Source: Paenibacillus tyrphae (GTDB taxonomy: Bacteria > Bacillota > Bacilli > Paenibacillales > NBRC-103111). Taken from it: a stretch of 64,000 nucleotides of DNA. The notes beneath the pieces are model-generated. The model saw nothing but the letters and a program-made list of their open reading frames with translations. It was not told the DNA's origin and did no database searches. Positions 51,265-60,171 of this stretch are shown here, piece after piece. Position numbers and translations under genes: made by a program. Position 1 is the first letter of the stretch; each line of letters begins with the position of its first letter. The stretch covers positions 1 through 64,000 of the forward strand of contig NZ_JAMZAW010000028.1 in the NCBI RefSeq assembly GCF_024158745.1, written 5' to 3'.

Positions 51265-52938
51265 TTATTTAGCGAATTGCGCAAGCTTTTGTTTATTCGC
51301 TTCGAATTCTTTTTGCTGGTACGCCTGTATCTTACCAATCCCTGCTGCTGTGCGATCCTTCTGGAATTTATCAAAGATCTGGTCGAACTCCGTATCAGAC
51401 TTGGCAAGCAACAGCTTCGGCAGCGTCTTTCCCCAATTCAGCATGATCTTGTTGTTAGCAATCCCTTCTGCAGATGTGCCTGTCGGAATAATGTTATCGT
51501 ATTGCGAAAAATTCTTCGCCTTGCCTTTTGTCCATTCCTCAAGCTGTTTGCCAGGCTCGGTGGCTGGCGGAACCCAATTAAAAATCAGGTTGGTATCCAT
51601 AAGCATCCAAAAGGTGAAGGCAGATCCATATTTTTTGTCAAAAGCCGCGCGATCCTTATTCATCAATTCCAACGCTTCAGGCTTGAATTGTTCTTTGCCA
51701 TTCACAATATCGTAGCTAACGCCTTTCTCGCCGAGGTACAGGTCCTTGTTTCCTTCTTCACTGATCAGATAACTTAGAAATTTAATCGCTCTTGCTTTGT
51801 CTTTCACGTCCTTGGAGATCAAGGTAAGGGTCCATCCCGAAATTCCGGGACCGCCCAAGGTCGGCGGATCCTTTTTCATATTCGCAGGGCCGTCAACGGC
51901 GATATACACCTTGTTAGGATCTTTTTGGTATAATGAAATATTTTGGTTCGATAAATCAGAGCGTTGATACAGCATGGCAAAATATCGCCCCTGCGCGATC
52001 TTTTCTTCCATTTGCGGACGTTTGTCGATAAAGATGTCTTTGACCAGCAAGCCCAGTTCATTCGCTTTGCGGAACGTCTTCAACCAACTGACATATTCCG
52101 GATCGGTTGAGCGGTCGTACAGCTTACCGTCCTTCTCATAAGGAACAGCAAGAAAGTTCTGTAAATAACTTTCCAGCGAGTAGTTTCCTTTGTCGGTAAA
52201 CTCATGAAGACCGAGCGGAATCAACGGCTGACCGTTCACGTCTGGGAATTTCGTCTTCGCTGCTTCCAGTGTTTTCAGGAAACCTTCCTGCGTTCGCATA
52301 TCCGGCTTGCCAAGTGCCTCATACATATCTTTGCGAACCAAAAAGGTTTGACTTGACGTAAATTCGTCTCTATACTTCTTGTAGTCCTGTGGAGAAGACG
52401 AGGCATTGGGATAGCCGTAGAAATTGCCGTCCTTTTGCGTATACCAAGCGATCTTGGCGGGATCGGCAACCTTAAAAAAATACGGATCATACTGTTTCGC
52501 AAGATCGCCAAGAGGAAGCACCATGTTGCCCTCGATCATTTTTTTTACCGCGTCCTCATACCAGCCGAGCGTAATAATATCGGGCAGCTTGCCGGAAGCG
52601 ATCATTGTGTTAAGCTTCTCATTCTCATTGCCCGCAGGCACGATAAAATTGATGCTCACACCGGTTTTTTTCGTGATATACTGGGAGGTCGCGTCTCCCC
52701 CCCACTTGTTCGGAAACCAAGAGAAGTTCAGGTACCAATCAAAGGTGATCGGCTTCGTATCCGATTTCCAGCCCGGATCATCGGTATTTGCAACAGGTGC
52801 CTCTGCCGCTTTCGTCGGCTCCGGTTTGCCCGAGCTGCCTTCTCCTTTATCAATGGAACATGCAGTAAACGATACGGCTGTAAGCACAGCAAGCAAAGCA
52901 GTCAAAATTTTGCGCGGGTGACTCGATCTCGGTCTCAT
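51265..52938 (-). CDS. extracellular sugar-binding lipoprotein (LplA-type), importer 1
   Basis: A 557-residue solute-binding protein from the ATG at 52938 (AAAAGGGGAAAACAG before it). A lipoprotein signal MRPRSSHPRKILTALLAVLT leads to the lipobox SFTAC. The mature protein has the family 1 binding-protein pattern (ISFNW-type ITFDWYLNFSWFPNKWGGDA, NTMIASGKLPDIITLGWYED, YFAMLYQRSDLS). Length and LplA-like form fit an oligosaccharide ligand, perhaps from xylan or pectin. It is encoded with two permeases and no ATPase, so it should share an MsmX-type ATPase. Confidence 0.9.
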   Translation of the reverse strand: MRPRSSHPRKILTALLAVLTAVSFTACSIDKGEGSSGKPEPTKAAEAPVANTDDPGWKSDTKPITFDWYLNFSWFPNKWGGDATSQYITKKTGVSINFIVPAGNENEKLNTMIASGKLPDIITLGWYEDAVKKMIEGNMVLPLGDLAKQYDPYFFKVADPAKIAWYTQKDGNFYGYPNASSSPQDYKKYRDEFTSSQTFLVRKDMYEALGKPDMRTQEGFLKTLEAAKTKFPDVNGQPLIPLGLHEFTDKGNYSLESYLQNFLAVPYEKDGKLYDRSTDPEYVSWLKTFRKANELGLLVKDIFIDKRPQMEEKIAQGRYFAMLYQRSDLSNQNISLYQKDPNKVYIAVDGPANMKKDPPTLGGPGISGWTLTLISKDVKDKARAIKFLSYLISEEGNKDLYLGEKGVSYDIVNGKEQFKPEALELMNKDRAAFDKKYGSAFTFWMLMDTNLIFNWVPPATEPGKQLEEWTKGKAKNFSQYDNIIPTGTSAEGIANNKIMLNWGKTLPKLLLAKSDTEFDQIFDKFQKDRTAAGIGKIQAYQQKEFEANKQKLAQFAK

Positions 52939-53009
52939 TCTGTTTTCCCCTTTTCTGTTTATGTTCGGCTTTCTATCAAAAGAATTTTTCGAAACGGAAT
53001 ACCTCACGC

Positions 53010-53897
53010 CTACCCTTTAATCGACCCAATCATAAACCCCTTTACAAAATATTTCTGTAGGAATGGATAAGCGATAACAATCGGCAGGGTTGTCACCACC
53101 ATGGTTGCTAACTTAATGGACTGGGAGGACACGGTCTTGGCGATGCTGCCGGTGGCCGCAACTGCAAGTTGGTTGGAGCTCGATTGCGCCACAATGCGGT
53201 ATAGATAAGTTTGAATCGGCTGAAGATCGCTATTGTTAATAAAGATCATCCCGGTAAAGTAGTCGTTCCACTGATATACCCCGTGGAAAAGCGCAATCGT
53301 TGCAACGACAGGCATAGAAGCCGGAAGGATAATCCGGTAAAAGATTTTAAAGTCATTGGCGCCGTCAAGCTTTGCGGATTCCTCCAGCGCATCGGGAATT
53401 TCCCGGAAGAAAGACTGAAAGATAATGAGATCAAAAAAACTGAATATTGCCGGGATGATATACACCCAAAAGCTATCGAGCATCCCCAGATCGCGGATCA
53501 ATAGATAGTAAGGGATGAGCCCGCCTCCGAAAAACATCGTAAAGGTACCGATCACCATATAGACGGGCCGGCCGATAAGCTCCTTACGCGACAAGGCGTA
53601 CGCCACCATCGCAGTAAAGAACACGTGAATGACCGTACCGACCAGCGTCTTTGCCACGGTTACCCCCATCGCCAGCATGATACCATTATTGGAAAATACG
53701 GCTAAATAGCTGTCCAAGCTGAACACTCGCGGCCACCAATAGATGCCTCCGCGCATGGCATCATTGCCGTCATTTAAAGAGTTCACAAGCACATACCAGA
53801 TAGGATATAGCGTCACAAAACATATCGTAAGCATCAGCACATTATTGAATTGGTTAAAGGCGAGATCCTTGAAAATTCTGGATTTAATAAGAAACAC
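53010..53897 (-). CDS. sugar ABC permease (LplC/YtcP-type), importer 1
   Basis: A 295-residue permease. A GTG at 53897 has AAGGAGAGG at ideal distance and is preferred to the GTG at 53924. It has six membrane segments and the EAA loop ALEESAKLDGANDFKIFYRI with ILPASMPVVATIALFHGVYQ. The C terminus ends YFVKGFMIGSIKG, the usual LplC ending. It pairs with the permease at 53950-54921. Confidence 0.92.
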   Translation of the reverse strand: MFLIKSRIFKDLAFNQFNNVLMLTICFVTLYPIWYVLVNSLNDGNDAMRGGIYWWPRVFSLDSYLAVFSNNGIMLAMGVTVAKTLVGTVIHVFFTAMVAYALSRKELIGRPVYMVIGTFTMFFGGGLIPYYLLIRDLGMLDSFWVYIIPAIFSFFDLIIFQSFFREIPDALEESAKLDGANDFKIFYRIILPASMPVVATIALFHGVYQWNDYFTGMIFINNSDLQPIQTYLYRIVAQSSSNQLAVAATGSIAKTVSSQSIKLATMVVTTLPIVIAYPFLQKYFVKGFMIGSIKG

Positions 53898-53949
53898 AGC
53901 ATCCTCTCCTTGGAATCTTTTCACCAGTAGTATTCTGCAAGCATCACTT

Positions 53950-54921
53950 CTAAAACAGTGACGTATTGCTTAAGCGCTTCGTAATAAAGTTAGCCGACAG
54001 TAACAAAATGAGCGAGATAATGGACTTGATCAGACCTACCGCTGTCGCGTAAGAATAGCGACCTTGCACAATACCGGTTTGGTAAACGTACACATCTATG
54101 ACGTTGCTGCTGCTTTCGTTAAGCTGGTTTTTGAGCACAAGAATTTGGTCAAAGTTCGAGTTCAGAATGCCGCTGACAGCAAGAATGAACAGAATGGTGA
54201 TTGTACCTTTGATTGACGGCAATGTAACATACAGCATCTTCTGAAAACGTCCCGCCCCATCGATGGTAGCAGCTTCGAACATTTCCGGCGAAACTCCGGC
54301 AATAGCCGCCAGATAAATAATTGCCGACCAGCCAAGCTCCTTCCAGATGTCCGAAGCAATGATAATACTCCAGAAATATTGGGGCTCTGCCAAAAAGCTG
54401 ACGGGCTCCTTCATGACATGCAGCCCTATCAGGATTTTATTGATAATACCGGTGTCCGCCAGCCATGTAGCCAGAATCCCCCCGAGAATAACCCAGGAAA
54501 GGAAATGCGGCAGATACGATATGGTCTGTACCAGCCTTTTAAATCGGACAGAGCGAAGCTCGTTCAGAAATAGCGCAAAAACAATAGGCAACGGAAATCC
54601 TATGAGCAGCTTGAGGATGCTCATGCCGAGTGTATTTTTAACGACATAGCCAAGATTTTCGTCTTCCAAGATAGCCTTGAAATGCTCAAGTCCTACCCAG
54701 GGCGCATCTGAAATGGATTTAACGATGTTAAACTCCTTAAAGGCAATAATGATGCCGTACATCGGAACATAGTTGAAAACGAACATCCAGGCAACACCAA
54801 CCAGAGCCATGATCTGCAGATATCGCTGTCCGTTTAACTTATGAAGTACCTTTGATACAGATCTTCCAGACGCCGTTACGGATGGTTTACTGTGGCTGGA
54901 GATCTTTGACTCTACGTTCAT
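53950..54921 (-). CDS. sugar ABC permease (LplB/YteP-type), importer 1
   Basis: A 323-residue permease with AGGGGGGAAAGGG before the ATG. It has a long N-terminal extension, six membrane segments, YVPMYGIIIAFKEFN, and the EAA loop FEAATIDGAGRFQKMLYVTL. The ending LSANFITKRLSNTSLF is characteristic of LplB-type subunits. It is first gene of importer 1 after the binding protein of importer 2, so both sets may be one transcript. Confidence 0.92.
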   Translation of the reverse strand: MNVESKISSHSKPSVTASGRSVSKVLHKLNGQRYLQIMALVGVAWMFVFNYVPMYGIIIAFKEFNIVKSISDAPWVGLEHFKAILEDENLGYVVKNTLGMSILKLLIGFPLPIVFALFLNELRSVRFKRLVQTISYLPHFLSWVILGGILATWLADTGIINKILIGLHVMKEPVSFLAEPQYFWSIIIASDIWKELGWSAIIYLAAIAGVSPEMFEAATIDGAGRFQKMLYVTLPSIKGTITILFILAVSGILNSNFDQILVLKNQLNESSSNVIDVYVYQTGIVQGRYSYATAVGLIKSIISLILLLSANFITKRLSNTSLF

Positions 54922-54957
54922 CCCTTTCCCCCCTTGATACTATCCAACTTATAAATA

Positions 54958-56508
54958 TTATTTTTTGCTTGCGAGGAACGCATCGAGTTGTTTTTGCTTC
55001 TCAGCCTGTATTTTGTCTAAGCCGGCCGCTTTCAGCTTCTCCGTATATTTCGGAAGAATTTTATCAGGATCTACGGAACCTGTATCGAGAGCGGGATCGT
55101 ACTCTTTGCCGACATTCACGAGCGCCGCGACTTCGGTCTTAACAGGTTCGGCATTAAAGGTAAAACCAAGACCGGGGGATTTTTTCGCATCCTTGTTGAA
55201 TTCTTTGAATTTATCCCATTTTTGCGGATCTTCAGTGTCCCAGATATAGTTCAGGAACTGATTGCCGAACATCCACGAAGCCCCGGGACTGTAATTCTTT
55301 GTCGCTCCCGTCGCTTTGATCATATTGTCGGAAACTTTCTGATAATGCACGCCTTCGATTCCAAAGTTAAGCAGATTGTTCAACTCTTTGTCCGTATGCA
55401 GCAAGTTGATGAACATCATGGTGCGCACCGGATCATCCGACGTGGTCGAAATCCCTAGCATAGAGCCTGCGGTTTCTCCTGTCGACACGGTTTTGGCCGT
55501 CATTTCGATTTGCTTCAGCTTGCCCTGCAGGTTAATTCCGTTGGCCACCTCGGCATCCTTACCCGGTTTTAAAGGAGAAACGATCATGAAAACGTTACCT
55601 GCCTTTAAAGCATCTCCGGTACCAAGCGAAGTCGTGGCCGCATCTTTGTTAATATAACCCTTTTTCATATAATCTCGAGTAATTTTCAAAGTTTCTTTAT
55701 ACCGGTCAAGCTCGCTTGTTTTAACTACCTTCGTGCTATCCAGATCTTTCAGAATAACACCGGGAATGGTAGCATCGCCAAGGGCGTCGGTTTGGGCAAA
55801 GTAATGCGCGTTGAAAGTATCCCCTTGTCTAAGGAATAGCGGAATCATATCAGGCTTTTTCTCCTTGACAACAGAGAAAATAGGTTCAAGATCTTGGATT
55901 GTCTTCACATGGGTCATATCCAGGCCAAGCTCTTTGGCGACGTCCGAACGATATACCACTCCGCCTTGAGCGGCCAATTCCTTGTTCGTCGGCACAGCGT
56001 AATTTTTACCGTTAATTTTCGCTCCTTCCAGGAAAACTGGACTTAAGGTGTTAAGAATGCCTTGCCCGTGCTTTTTCAATAAATTCCCGTATTTATCAAG
56101 TCCGTCGTCATTCAGCGGGAGAAACGCGCCCTTGGACACATTGACGGCGTGTCCGTTCCATTGAGCGGTAAACAGAAGGTCGAATTTTTCGCGGGATGCG
56201 ATCATAAGGTTTGATTTATTATCCCATTGTCCCCAGTCAATCGGCATCAGTTCGATCGTGGCATTGATTTTGGGCTCCAAAATCTTATTGAGCGCCTCTT
56301 CGACTTTGGCTTGGTCCGGTTGAGGGCTTCCCGGAAATACCATTTTCAATTTATACGGCTTCTGGTCTATAGCGGATTTTCTGTCGCCTTCCGAATTACT
56401 GCCGGCCTCATCCATGCTGCCGTTATCACCACTACATCCTATCAGGGTTAAAGAGAAAAATAATAAGAACGTGAATAACACAAGAACGTTTCTTCGCAAT
56501 GCTTTCAT
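54958..56508 (-). CDS. extracellular sugar-binding lipoprotein, importer 2
   Basis: A 516-residue solute-binding lipoprotein from the ATG at 56508 behind TGGAGGTTTGAGTTCA. Signal sequence VLVLFTFLLFFSLTLIGC ends in the lipobox Cys. The mature part holds IELMPIDWGQWDNKSNLMIA, KFDLLFTAQWNGH and SMLGISTTSDDPVRTMMFIN, typical of oligogalacturonide or xylo-oligosaccharide binding proteins of this group. It is only weakly similar to the importer 1 protein, so a different ligand is likely. Confidence 0.9.
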   Translation of the reverse strand: MKALRRNVLVLFTFLLFFSLTLIGCSGDNGSMDEAGSNSEGDRKSAIDQKPYKLKMVFPGSPQPDQAKVEEALNKILEPKINATIELMPIDWGQWDNKSNLMIASREKFDLLFTAQWNGHAVNVSKGAFLPLNDDGLDKYGNLLKKHGQGILNTLSPVFLEGAKINGKNYAVPTNKELAAQGGVVYRSDVAKELGLDMTHVKTIQDLEPIFSVVKEKKPDMIPLFLRQGDTFNAHYFAQTDALGDATIPGVILKDLDSTKVVKTSELDRYKETLKITRDYMKKGYINKDAATTSLGTGDALKAGNVFMIVSPLKPGKDAEVANGINLQGKLKQIEMTAKTVSTGETAGSMLGISTTSDDPVRTMMFINLLHTDKELNNLLNFGIEGVHYQKVSDNMIKATGATKNYSPGASWMFGNQFLNYIWDTEDPQKWDKFKEFNKDAKKSPGLGFTFNAEPVKTEVAALVNVGKEYDPALDTGSVDPDKILPKYTEKLKAAGLDKIQAEKQKQLDAFLASKK

Positions 56509-56552
56509 TGAACTCAAACCTCCATATCTAAATTGCTTTATGCCAACATCAC

Positions 56553-57461
56553 TCACCCTTTTACAGCGCCGACCGTTAAACCTTTAACAAAATATTTTTG
56601 GAAAAAGGGGTAAGCGAACACGATTGGGCCGATTCCTAATACTGCCATTGCCATGCGCACGGTTTCCGTTGGAAGGTTAAGACCTCCTCCTGATTGGTTA
56701 ATAGCCTGCAAGGCTTGAGTGTTGGAGGTAAGGAATTGGATATCGAGCATTGTTTTATACATTAAATACTGCAGATTGACATTTTGACTACCGGTTATAA
56801 AGACTAGGCTCGTAAACCAATCATTCCAGTAATTTAAAGTTTGAAACAAGGCAACGGTTGCCAGGACGGGGAGAGAAAGCGGCAAAATGATTTGCGCAAA
56901 TATTCGAAACTCACCGGCTCCATCTATCTTAGCCGACTCAATCAGCGCAGGCGGTATCGTGTTGGAAAAGAATGTTCGCAGCATCAGTACAAAAAACGCC
57001 GATACCAGCAAAGGCAAAATCAGAGCGATCAATGTATTTTTCAGATTCAGCATTTGGGTATAGACCAAATACCAGGGAACAAGTCCTCCATTAAACAGCA
57101 TTGTAAAAAACATAAAGAAAGAGAACACATTTTTGTGCGGAAAATCTCTGCGTGAAATCGGGTAAGCGTACATCGCCATAATGATCACACTGATGATGGT
57201 CCCGGCTGCCGTGACAACAACGGAAACTCCAAACGATCGTACGATTTGTTCCCAGTCTTTGAACAAAAATTGATATGCCGAAAGACTGAATGTTTCCGGT
57301 ATAAAGTTATAGCCGTTTATTAACACAGCCTTCTCATCGGAAAATGACACGATGATCACGAGCAGAAGCGGCAAGATGCATACTGCCGTATTAAACCAGA
57401 AAAACAAATTAATTATAATATTAGCAGTGTTTGAAATGTCATTTGGCCTACGCCTGTTCAC
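56553..57461 (-). CDS. sugar ABC permease (YtcP/LplC-type), importer 2
   Basis: A 302-residue permease with a GTG start. It has six hydrophobic segments, the EAA loop ALIESAKIDGAGEFRIFAQI with ILPLSLPVLATVALFQTLNY, and ends FQKYFVKGLTVGAVKG. It lies 15 bases downstream of its partner permease and 44 bases upstream of its binding protein. Confidence 0.92.
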   Translation of the reverse strand: MNRRRPNDISNTANIIINLFFWFNTAVCILPLLLVIIVSFSDEKAVLINGYNFIPETFSLSAYQFLFKDWEQIVRSFGVSVVVTAAGTIISVIIMAMYAYPISRRDFPHKNVFSFFMFFTMLFNGGLVPWYLVYTQMLNLKNTLIALILPLLVSAFFVLMLRTFFSNTIPPALIESAKIDGAGEFRIFAQIILPLSLPVLATVALFQTLNYWNDWFTSLVFITGSQNVNLQYLMYKTMLDIQFLTSNTQALQAINQSGGGLNLPTETVRMAMAVLGIGPIVFAYPFFQKYFVKGLTVGAVKG

Positions 57462-57476
57462 CCAAAATCACCCTTC

Positions 57477-58406
57477 TTAAAATAATGCATTCTCTTTACT
57501 GACCCGTCGTACAATCAGGTTCGACCCAAGAACCAGAATAAATCCTATGACCGATTGAAATAATCCCGCTGCGGATGACATCCCGATATCTCCCATTGAC
57601 AAAAATGTTTGATAGACATAAGTATCAATGACCTGTGTCGAAGGATACAGCGCCCCCGCGTTCCGCGTCACTTGAAAGAACAATCCGAAATCGGCATAAA
57701 AAATTCTTCCGATTTGTAATAAGGTCATAACGATCATAACGGGTACAATGAGAGGAATCGTAATCTTTTTGATTTGCTGCCATTTAGAAGCGCCGTCAAT
57801 TAGCGCAGCTTCATAGTATTCATTGTCAATTCCCAGAATTGCTGCCATGTAGATAACCGTATAGTAGCCGATATTTTTCCAAATATTTATGATCGGTAAA
57901 ATAAATGGCCAGTACTTCGGTTCGGAATACCATTCAATTGGTTCGATCCCTAATTTAGGAAAAACGACAGTGTTCAAGAAACCATGGTCTTGTCCAAGAA
58001 AAGCATAAACTAAATAGCTGACAACGATCATGGACAAGAAAAACGGAAGGAACATCGTGCTCTGATGGAATTTGGATAAAAACCTGCTGCGCATTTCATT
58101 GAACATAATGGCGAATGCAATAGCAACAAGGAGATTCAGGACAATAAACACAGCGTTATAACAGAGTGTGTTTCGGGTGATGATCCAAGCGGTTTCTGTC
58201 GAAAATAAAAACTTGAAATTTTGAAAGCCAATCCAAGGGCTTTGAAGAATCCCTTTGGAATAGTTAATGTTCTTAAAAGCGATGATCACGCCGAACATTG
58301 GAATATAGTTATTCACAATCAAAACAAGGCTGGCAGGTAGCATCATGATATAGAAAATCCAATAGGTGCGAACTGTCTTAAAGAGTGCAGGAGTCGATTC
58401 AGGCAT
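57477..58406 (-). CDS. sugar ABC permease (YteP/LplB-type), importer 2
   Basis: A 309-residue permease, ATG at 58406 with GAGGGCAAG upstream. It contains NNYIPMFGVIIAFKNINY, a long periplasm-side loop before GIEPIEWYSEPKYWPFILPI, and the EAA loop YYEAALIDGASKWQQIKKIT. The ending LGSNLIVRRVSKENALF fits the LplB/YteP group. It is first gene of the importer 2 operon, downstream of the two-component genes. Confidence 0.92.
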   Translation of the reverse strand: MPESTPALFKTVRTYWIFYIMMLPASLVLIVNNYIPMFGVIIAFKNINYSKGILQSPWIGFQNFKFLFSTETAWIITRNTLCYNAVFIVLNLLVAIAFAIMFNEMRSRFLSKFHQSTMFLPFFLSMIVVSYLVYAFLGQDHGFLNTVVFPKLGIEPIEWYSEPKYWPFILPIINIWKNIGYYTVIYMAAILGIDNEYYEAALIDGASKWQQIKKITIPLIVPVMIVMTLLQIGRIFYADFGLFFQVTRNAGALYPSTQVIDTYVYQTFLSMGDIGMSSAAGLFQSVIGFILVLGSNLIVRRVSKENALF

Positions 58407-58545
58407 TTTCCGAACTTGCCCTCCTCTTTGCCAAAGCGCTCAGAGTATTACTCATTTGCTCTTCCCCCCTAGTCGGTTTCTCGTTATTTATTATTACCGA
58501 TATGGAAGAGGGCGGTCTATCCTATATGTAACTTTTTGAGCATCA

Positions 58546-60171
58546 TTATGACTTGTTGATTTGGAATTTTTTTCGGTATTCTTGCGGGGAAATGCCGGTT
58601 ACTCTCTTGAACATTTTGGCAAAATGCGAGAAGTGGCTGTAGCCGGTAACTTCCGCTACACTGCTTATTTTACGGTCCGACTCTATGAGTAATTTCTGCG
58701 CTTTGTCCATTCTGACCTTTAGCATATATTCGGATAACGATAGCCCCGTTTCTTTCTTAAAAAGACGGGACAAATAAGCGGGATTCAGATGGACGTAATT
58801 AGCAATGTCCTCCCTGTTCAGTTCTTCATGCAGATGATCGCTTATAAATTTCTGGACTTTAGCGACGACAGCGGAAATATCCTGATGGTGCCTGCTCATA
58901 TACTTGATACCGGTCGATACAACGCGAATAGCCCAACTGCGAAGTTGTTTTAGCGACCGGGTAGCGGCGGCAGTATCCTGCAGTTCGTCATGAGGGAACA
59001 TGTTCTGAATCGACAAGCCTTTTTTATGACCCACATGATATACCATATGAATTAGACCGTAACACAAAGCTTGCAAGGTTTCCGAACGCGCCGCGCCTTG
59101 TTGCATCCGATCTGTAAGTTCATCAATGCGCATAAGCAGTTCGTCCAGTTTGCCGAGTTCATACAGTAAAAACCAGTCGTTGATTGAAGCTACCGATGGC
59201 AAGGTAGCGCCGGATACTTCATGGGAAAGCTGGAGCTGATGCAGAACGCAATTGACCTTCATCACATTATCTCGTTCCATTCTAAGGAGAGTGCCCACCA
59301 CCTGATTGATTTCGGTAACAGGCGTCTTTTCCCCAATATAACACGACAAGTTGCAGTGGAAGAAACGGTTGCAAGCCTGGATGTAGTCTTGACATCTATT
59401 GTCTAATTCCATGGAAACAGGAGTGCTATCTTGCACATAGAAGAGCACCAGATTAAAACCGTTGTGGTCTAGTATGACGCACCCGGGGTTATCTTGAAGA
59501 ATCATTTCCGCACCCGCTTTGCGCAAAGCGTAACCCATAATTTCTTCGTCTCTTGCGTTCAAGTCTTCCTTCCATTGTTCCACGCTGATCAGAACGGGAA
59601 TAATCAGGCTTTGTGCGTTCAACGGAATACTGTACATTTCGAACGCCGTCTGCAGTCTTTCTTGCGTCGAGGGAATTTTACCGCCCAACAAATCTTGCCA
59701 AAATCTCTCTACGAGAATAGGCAGTTGATTTAACCAATGCTTGTAATAAGTTTCGTAAGTTTTATTGAAATCCAGTAGCTCCTGCTCCGATTGAATTTTA
59801 TGAATTGCCTTGGCGACGATTTCCTTCAATTGACTATGATCAACAGGCTTTAACAAGTAATTAAAGCTTCCAAGTTGGATCGCTTTCTGCGCGTAATCGA
59901 AATTAGCGTGGCCTGTCAAAAAAACGGTTTCTGTAAAAGGAGAGTGCTCCTTGACCCATTCCTGGAGCTTTAAGCCGTTGGCATCAGGCATTTCAATGTC
60001 GGAAATTAACACGTCAATATTGTGGGTCATTAATATATGCTTGGCTTCTTCTGCACAGTAAGCCTCATAGATTTGCCTGATAGGCAGGTCAGACCAATCG
60101 ATCCCTTGCGTAATGCCCTTTACAGCGAATTTCTCGTCATCCACTACAAGTAGGTTAAACAACCAAATCAT
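58546..60171 (-). CDS. YesN-type response regulator with AraC DNA-binding domain
   Basis: A 541-residue regulator from the ATG at 60171. The receiver domain has LLVVDDEKFAVKGI, the phosphorylation Asp in VDVLISDIEMPDANGLKLQE, and the Lys in FNYLLKPVDHSQLKEIV. A 250-residue linker domain follows, then two AraC helix-turn-helix motifs ending GLSLSEYMLKVRMDKAQKLL and VTGYSHFSHFAKMFKRVTGI. It overlaps the histidine kinase gene by 17 bases. It probably activates the importer operons and the endoglucanase in response to plant oligosaccharides. Confidence 0.93.
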   Translation of the reverse strand: MIWLFNLLVVDDEKFAVKGITQGIDWSDLPIRQIYEAYCAEEAKHILMTHNIDVLISDIEMPDANGLKLQEWVKEHSPFTETVFLTGHANFDYAQKAIQLGSFNYLLKPVDHSQLKEIVAKAIHKIQSEQELLDFNKTYETYYKHWLNQLPILVERFWQDLLGGKIPSTQERLQTAFEMYSIPLNAQSLIIPVLISVEQWKEDLNARDEEIMGYALRKAGAEMILQDNPGCVILDHNGFNLVLFYVQDSTPVSMELDNRCQDYIQACNRFFHCNLSCYIGEKTPVTEINQVVGTLLRMERDNVMKVNCVLHQLQLSHEVSGATLPSVASINDWFLLYELGKLDELLMRIDELTDRMQQGAARSETLQALCYGLIHMVYHVGHKKGLSIQNMFPHDELQDTAAATRSLKQLRSWAIRVVSTGIKYMSRHHQDISAVVAKVQKFISDHLHEELNREDIANYVHLNPAYLSRLFKKETGLSLSEYMLKVRMDKAQKLLIESDRKISSVAEVTGYSHFSHFAKMFKRVTGISPQEYRKKFQINKS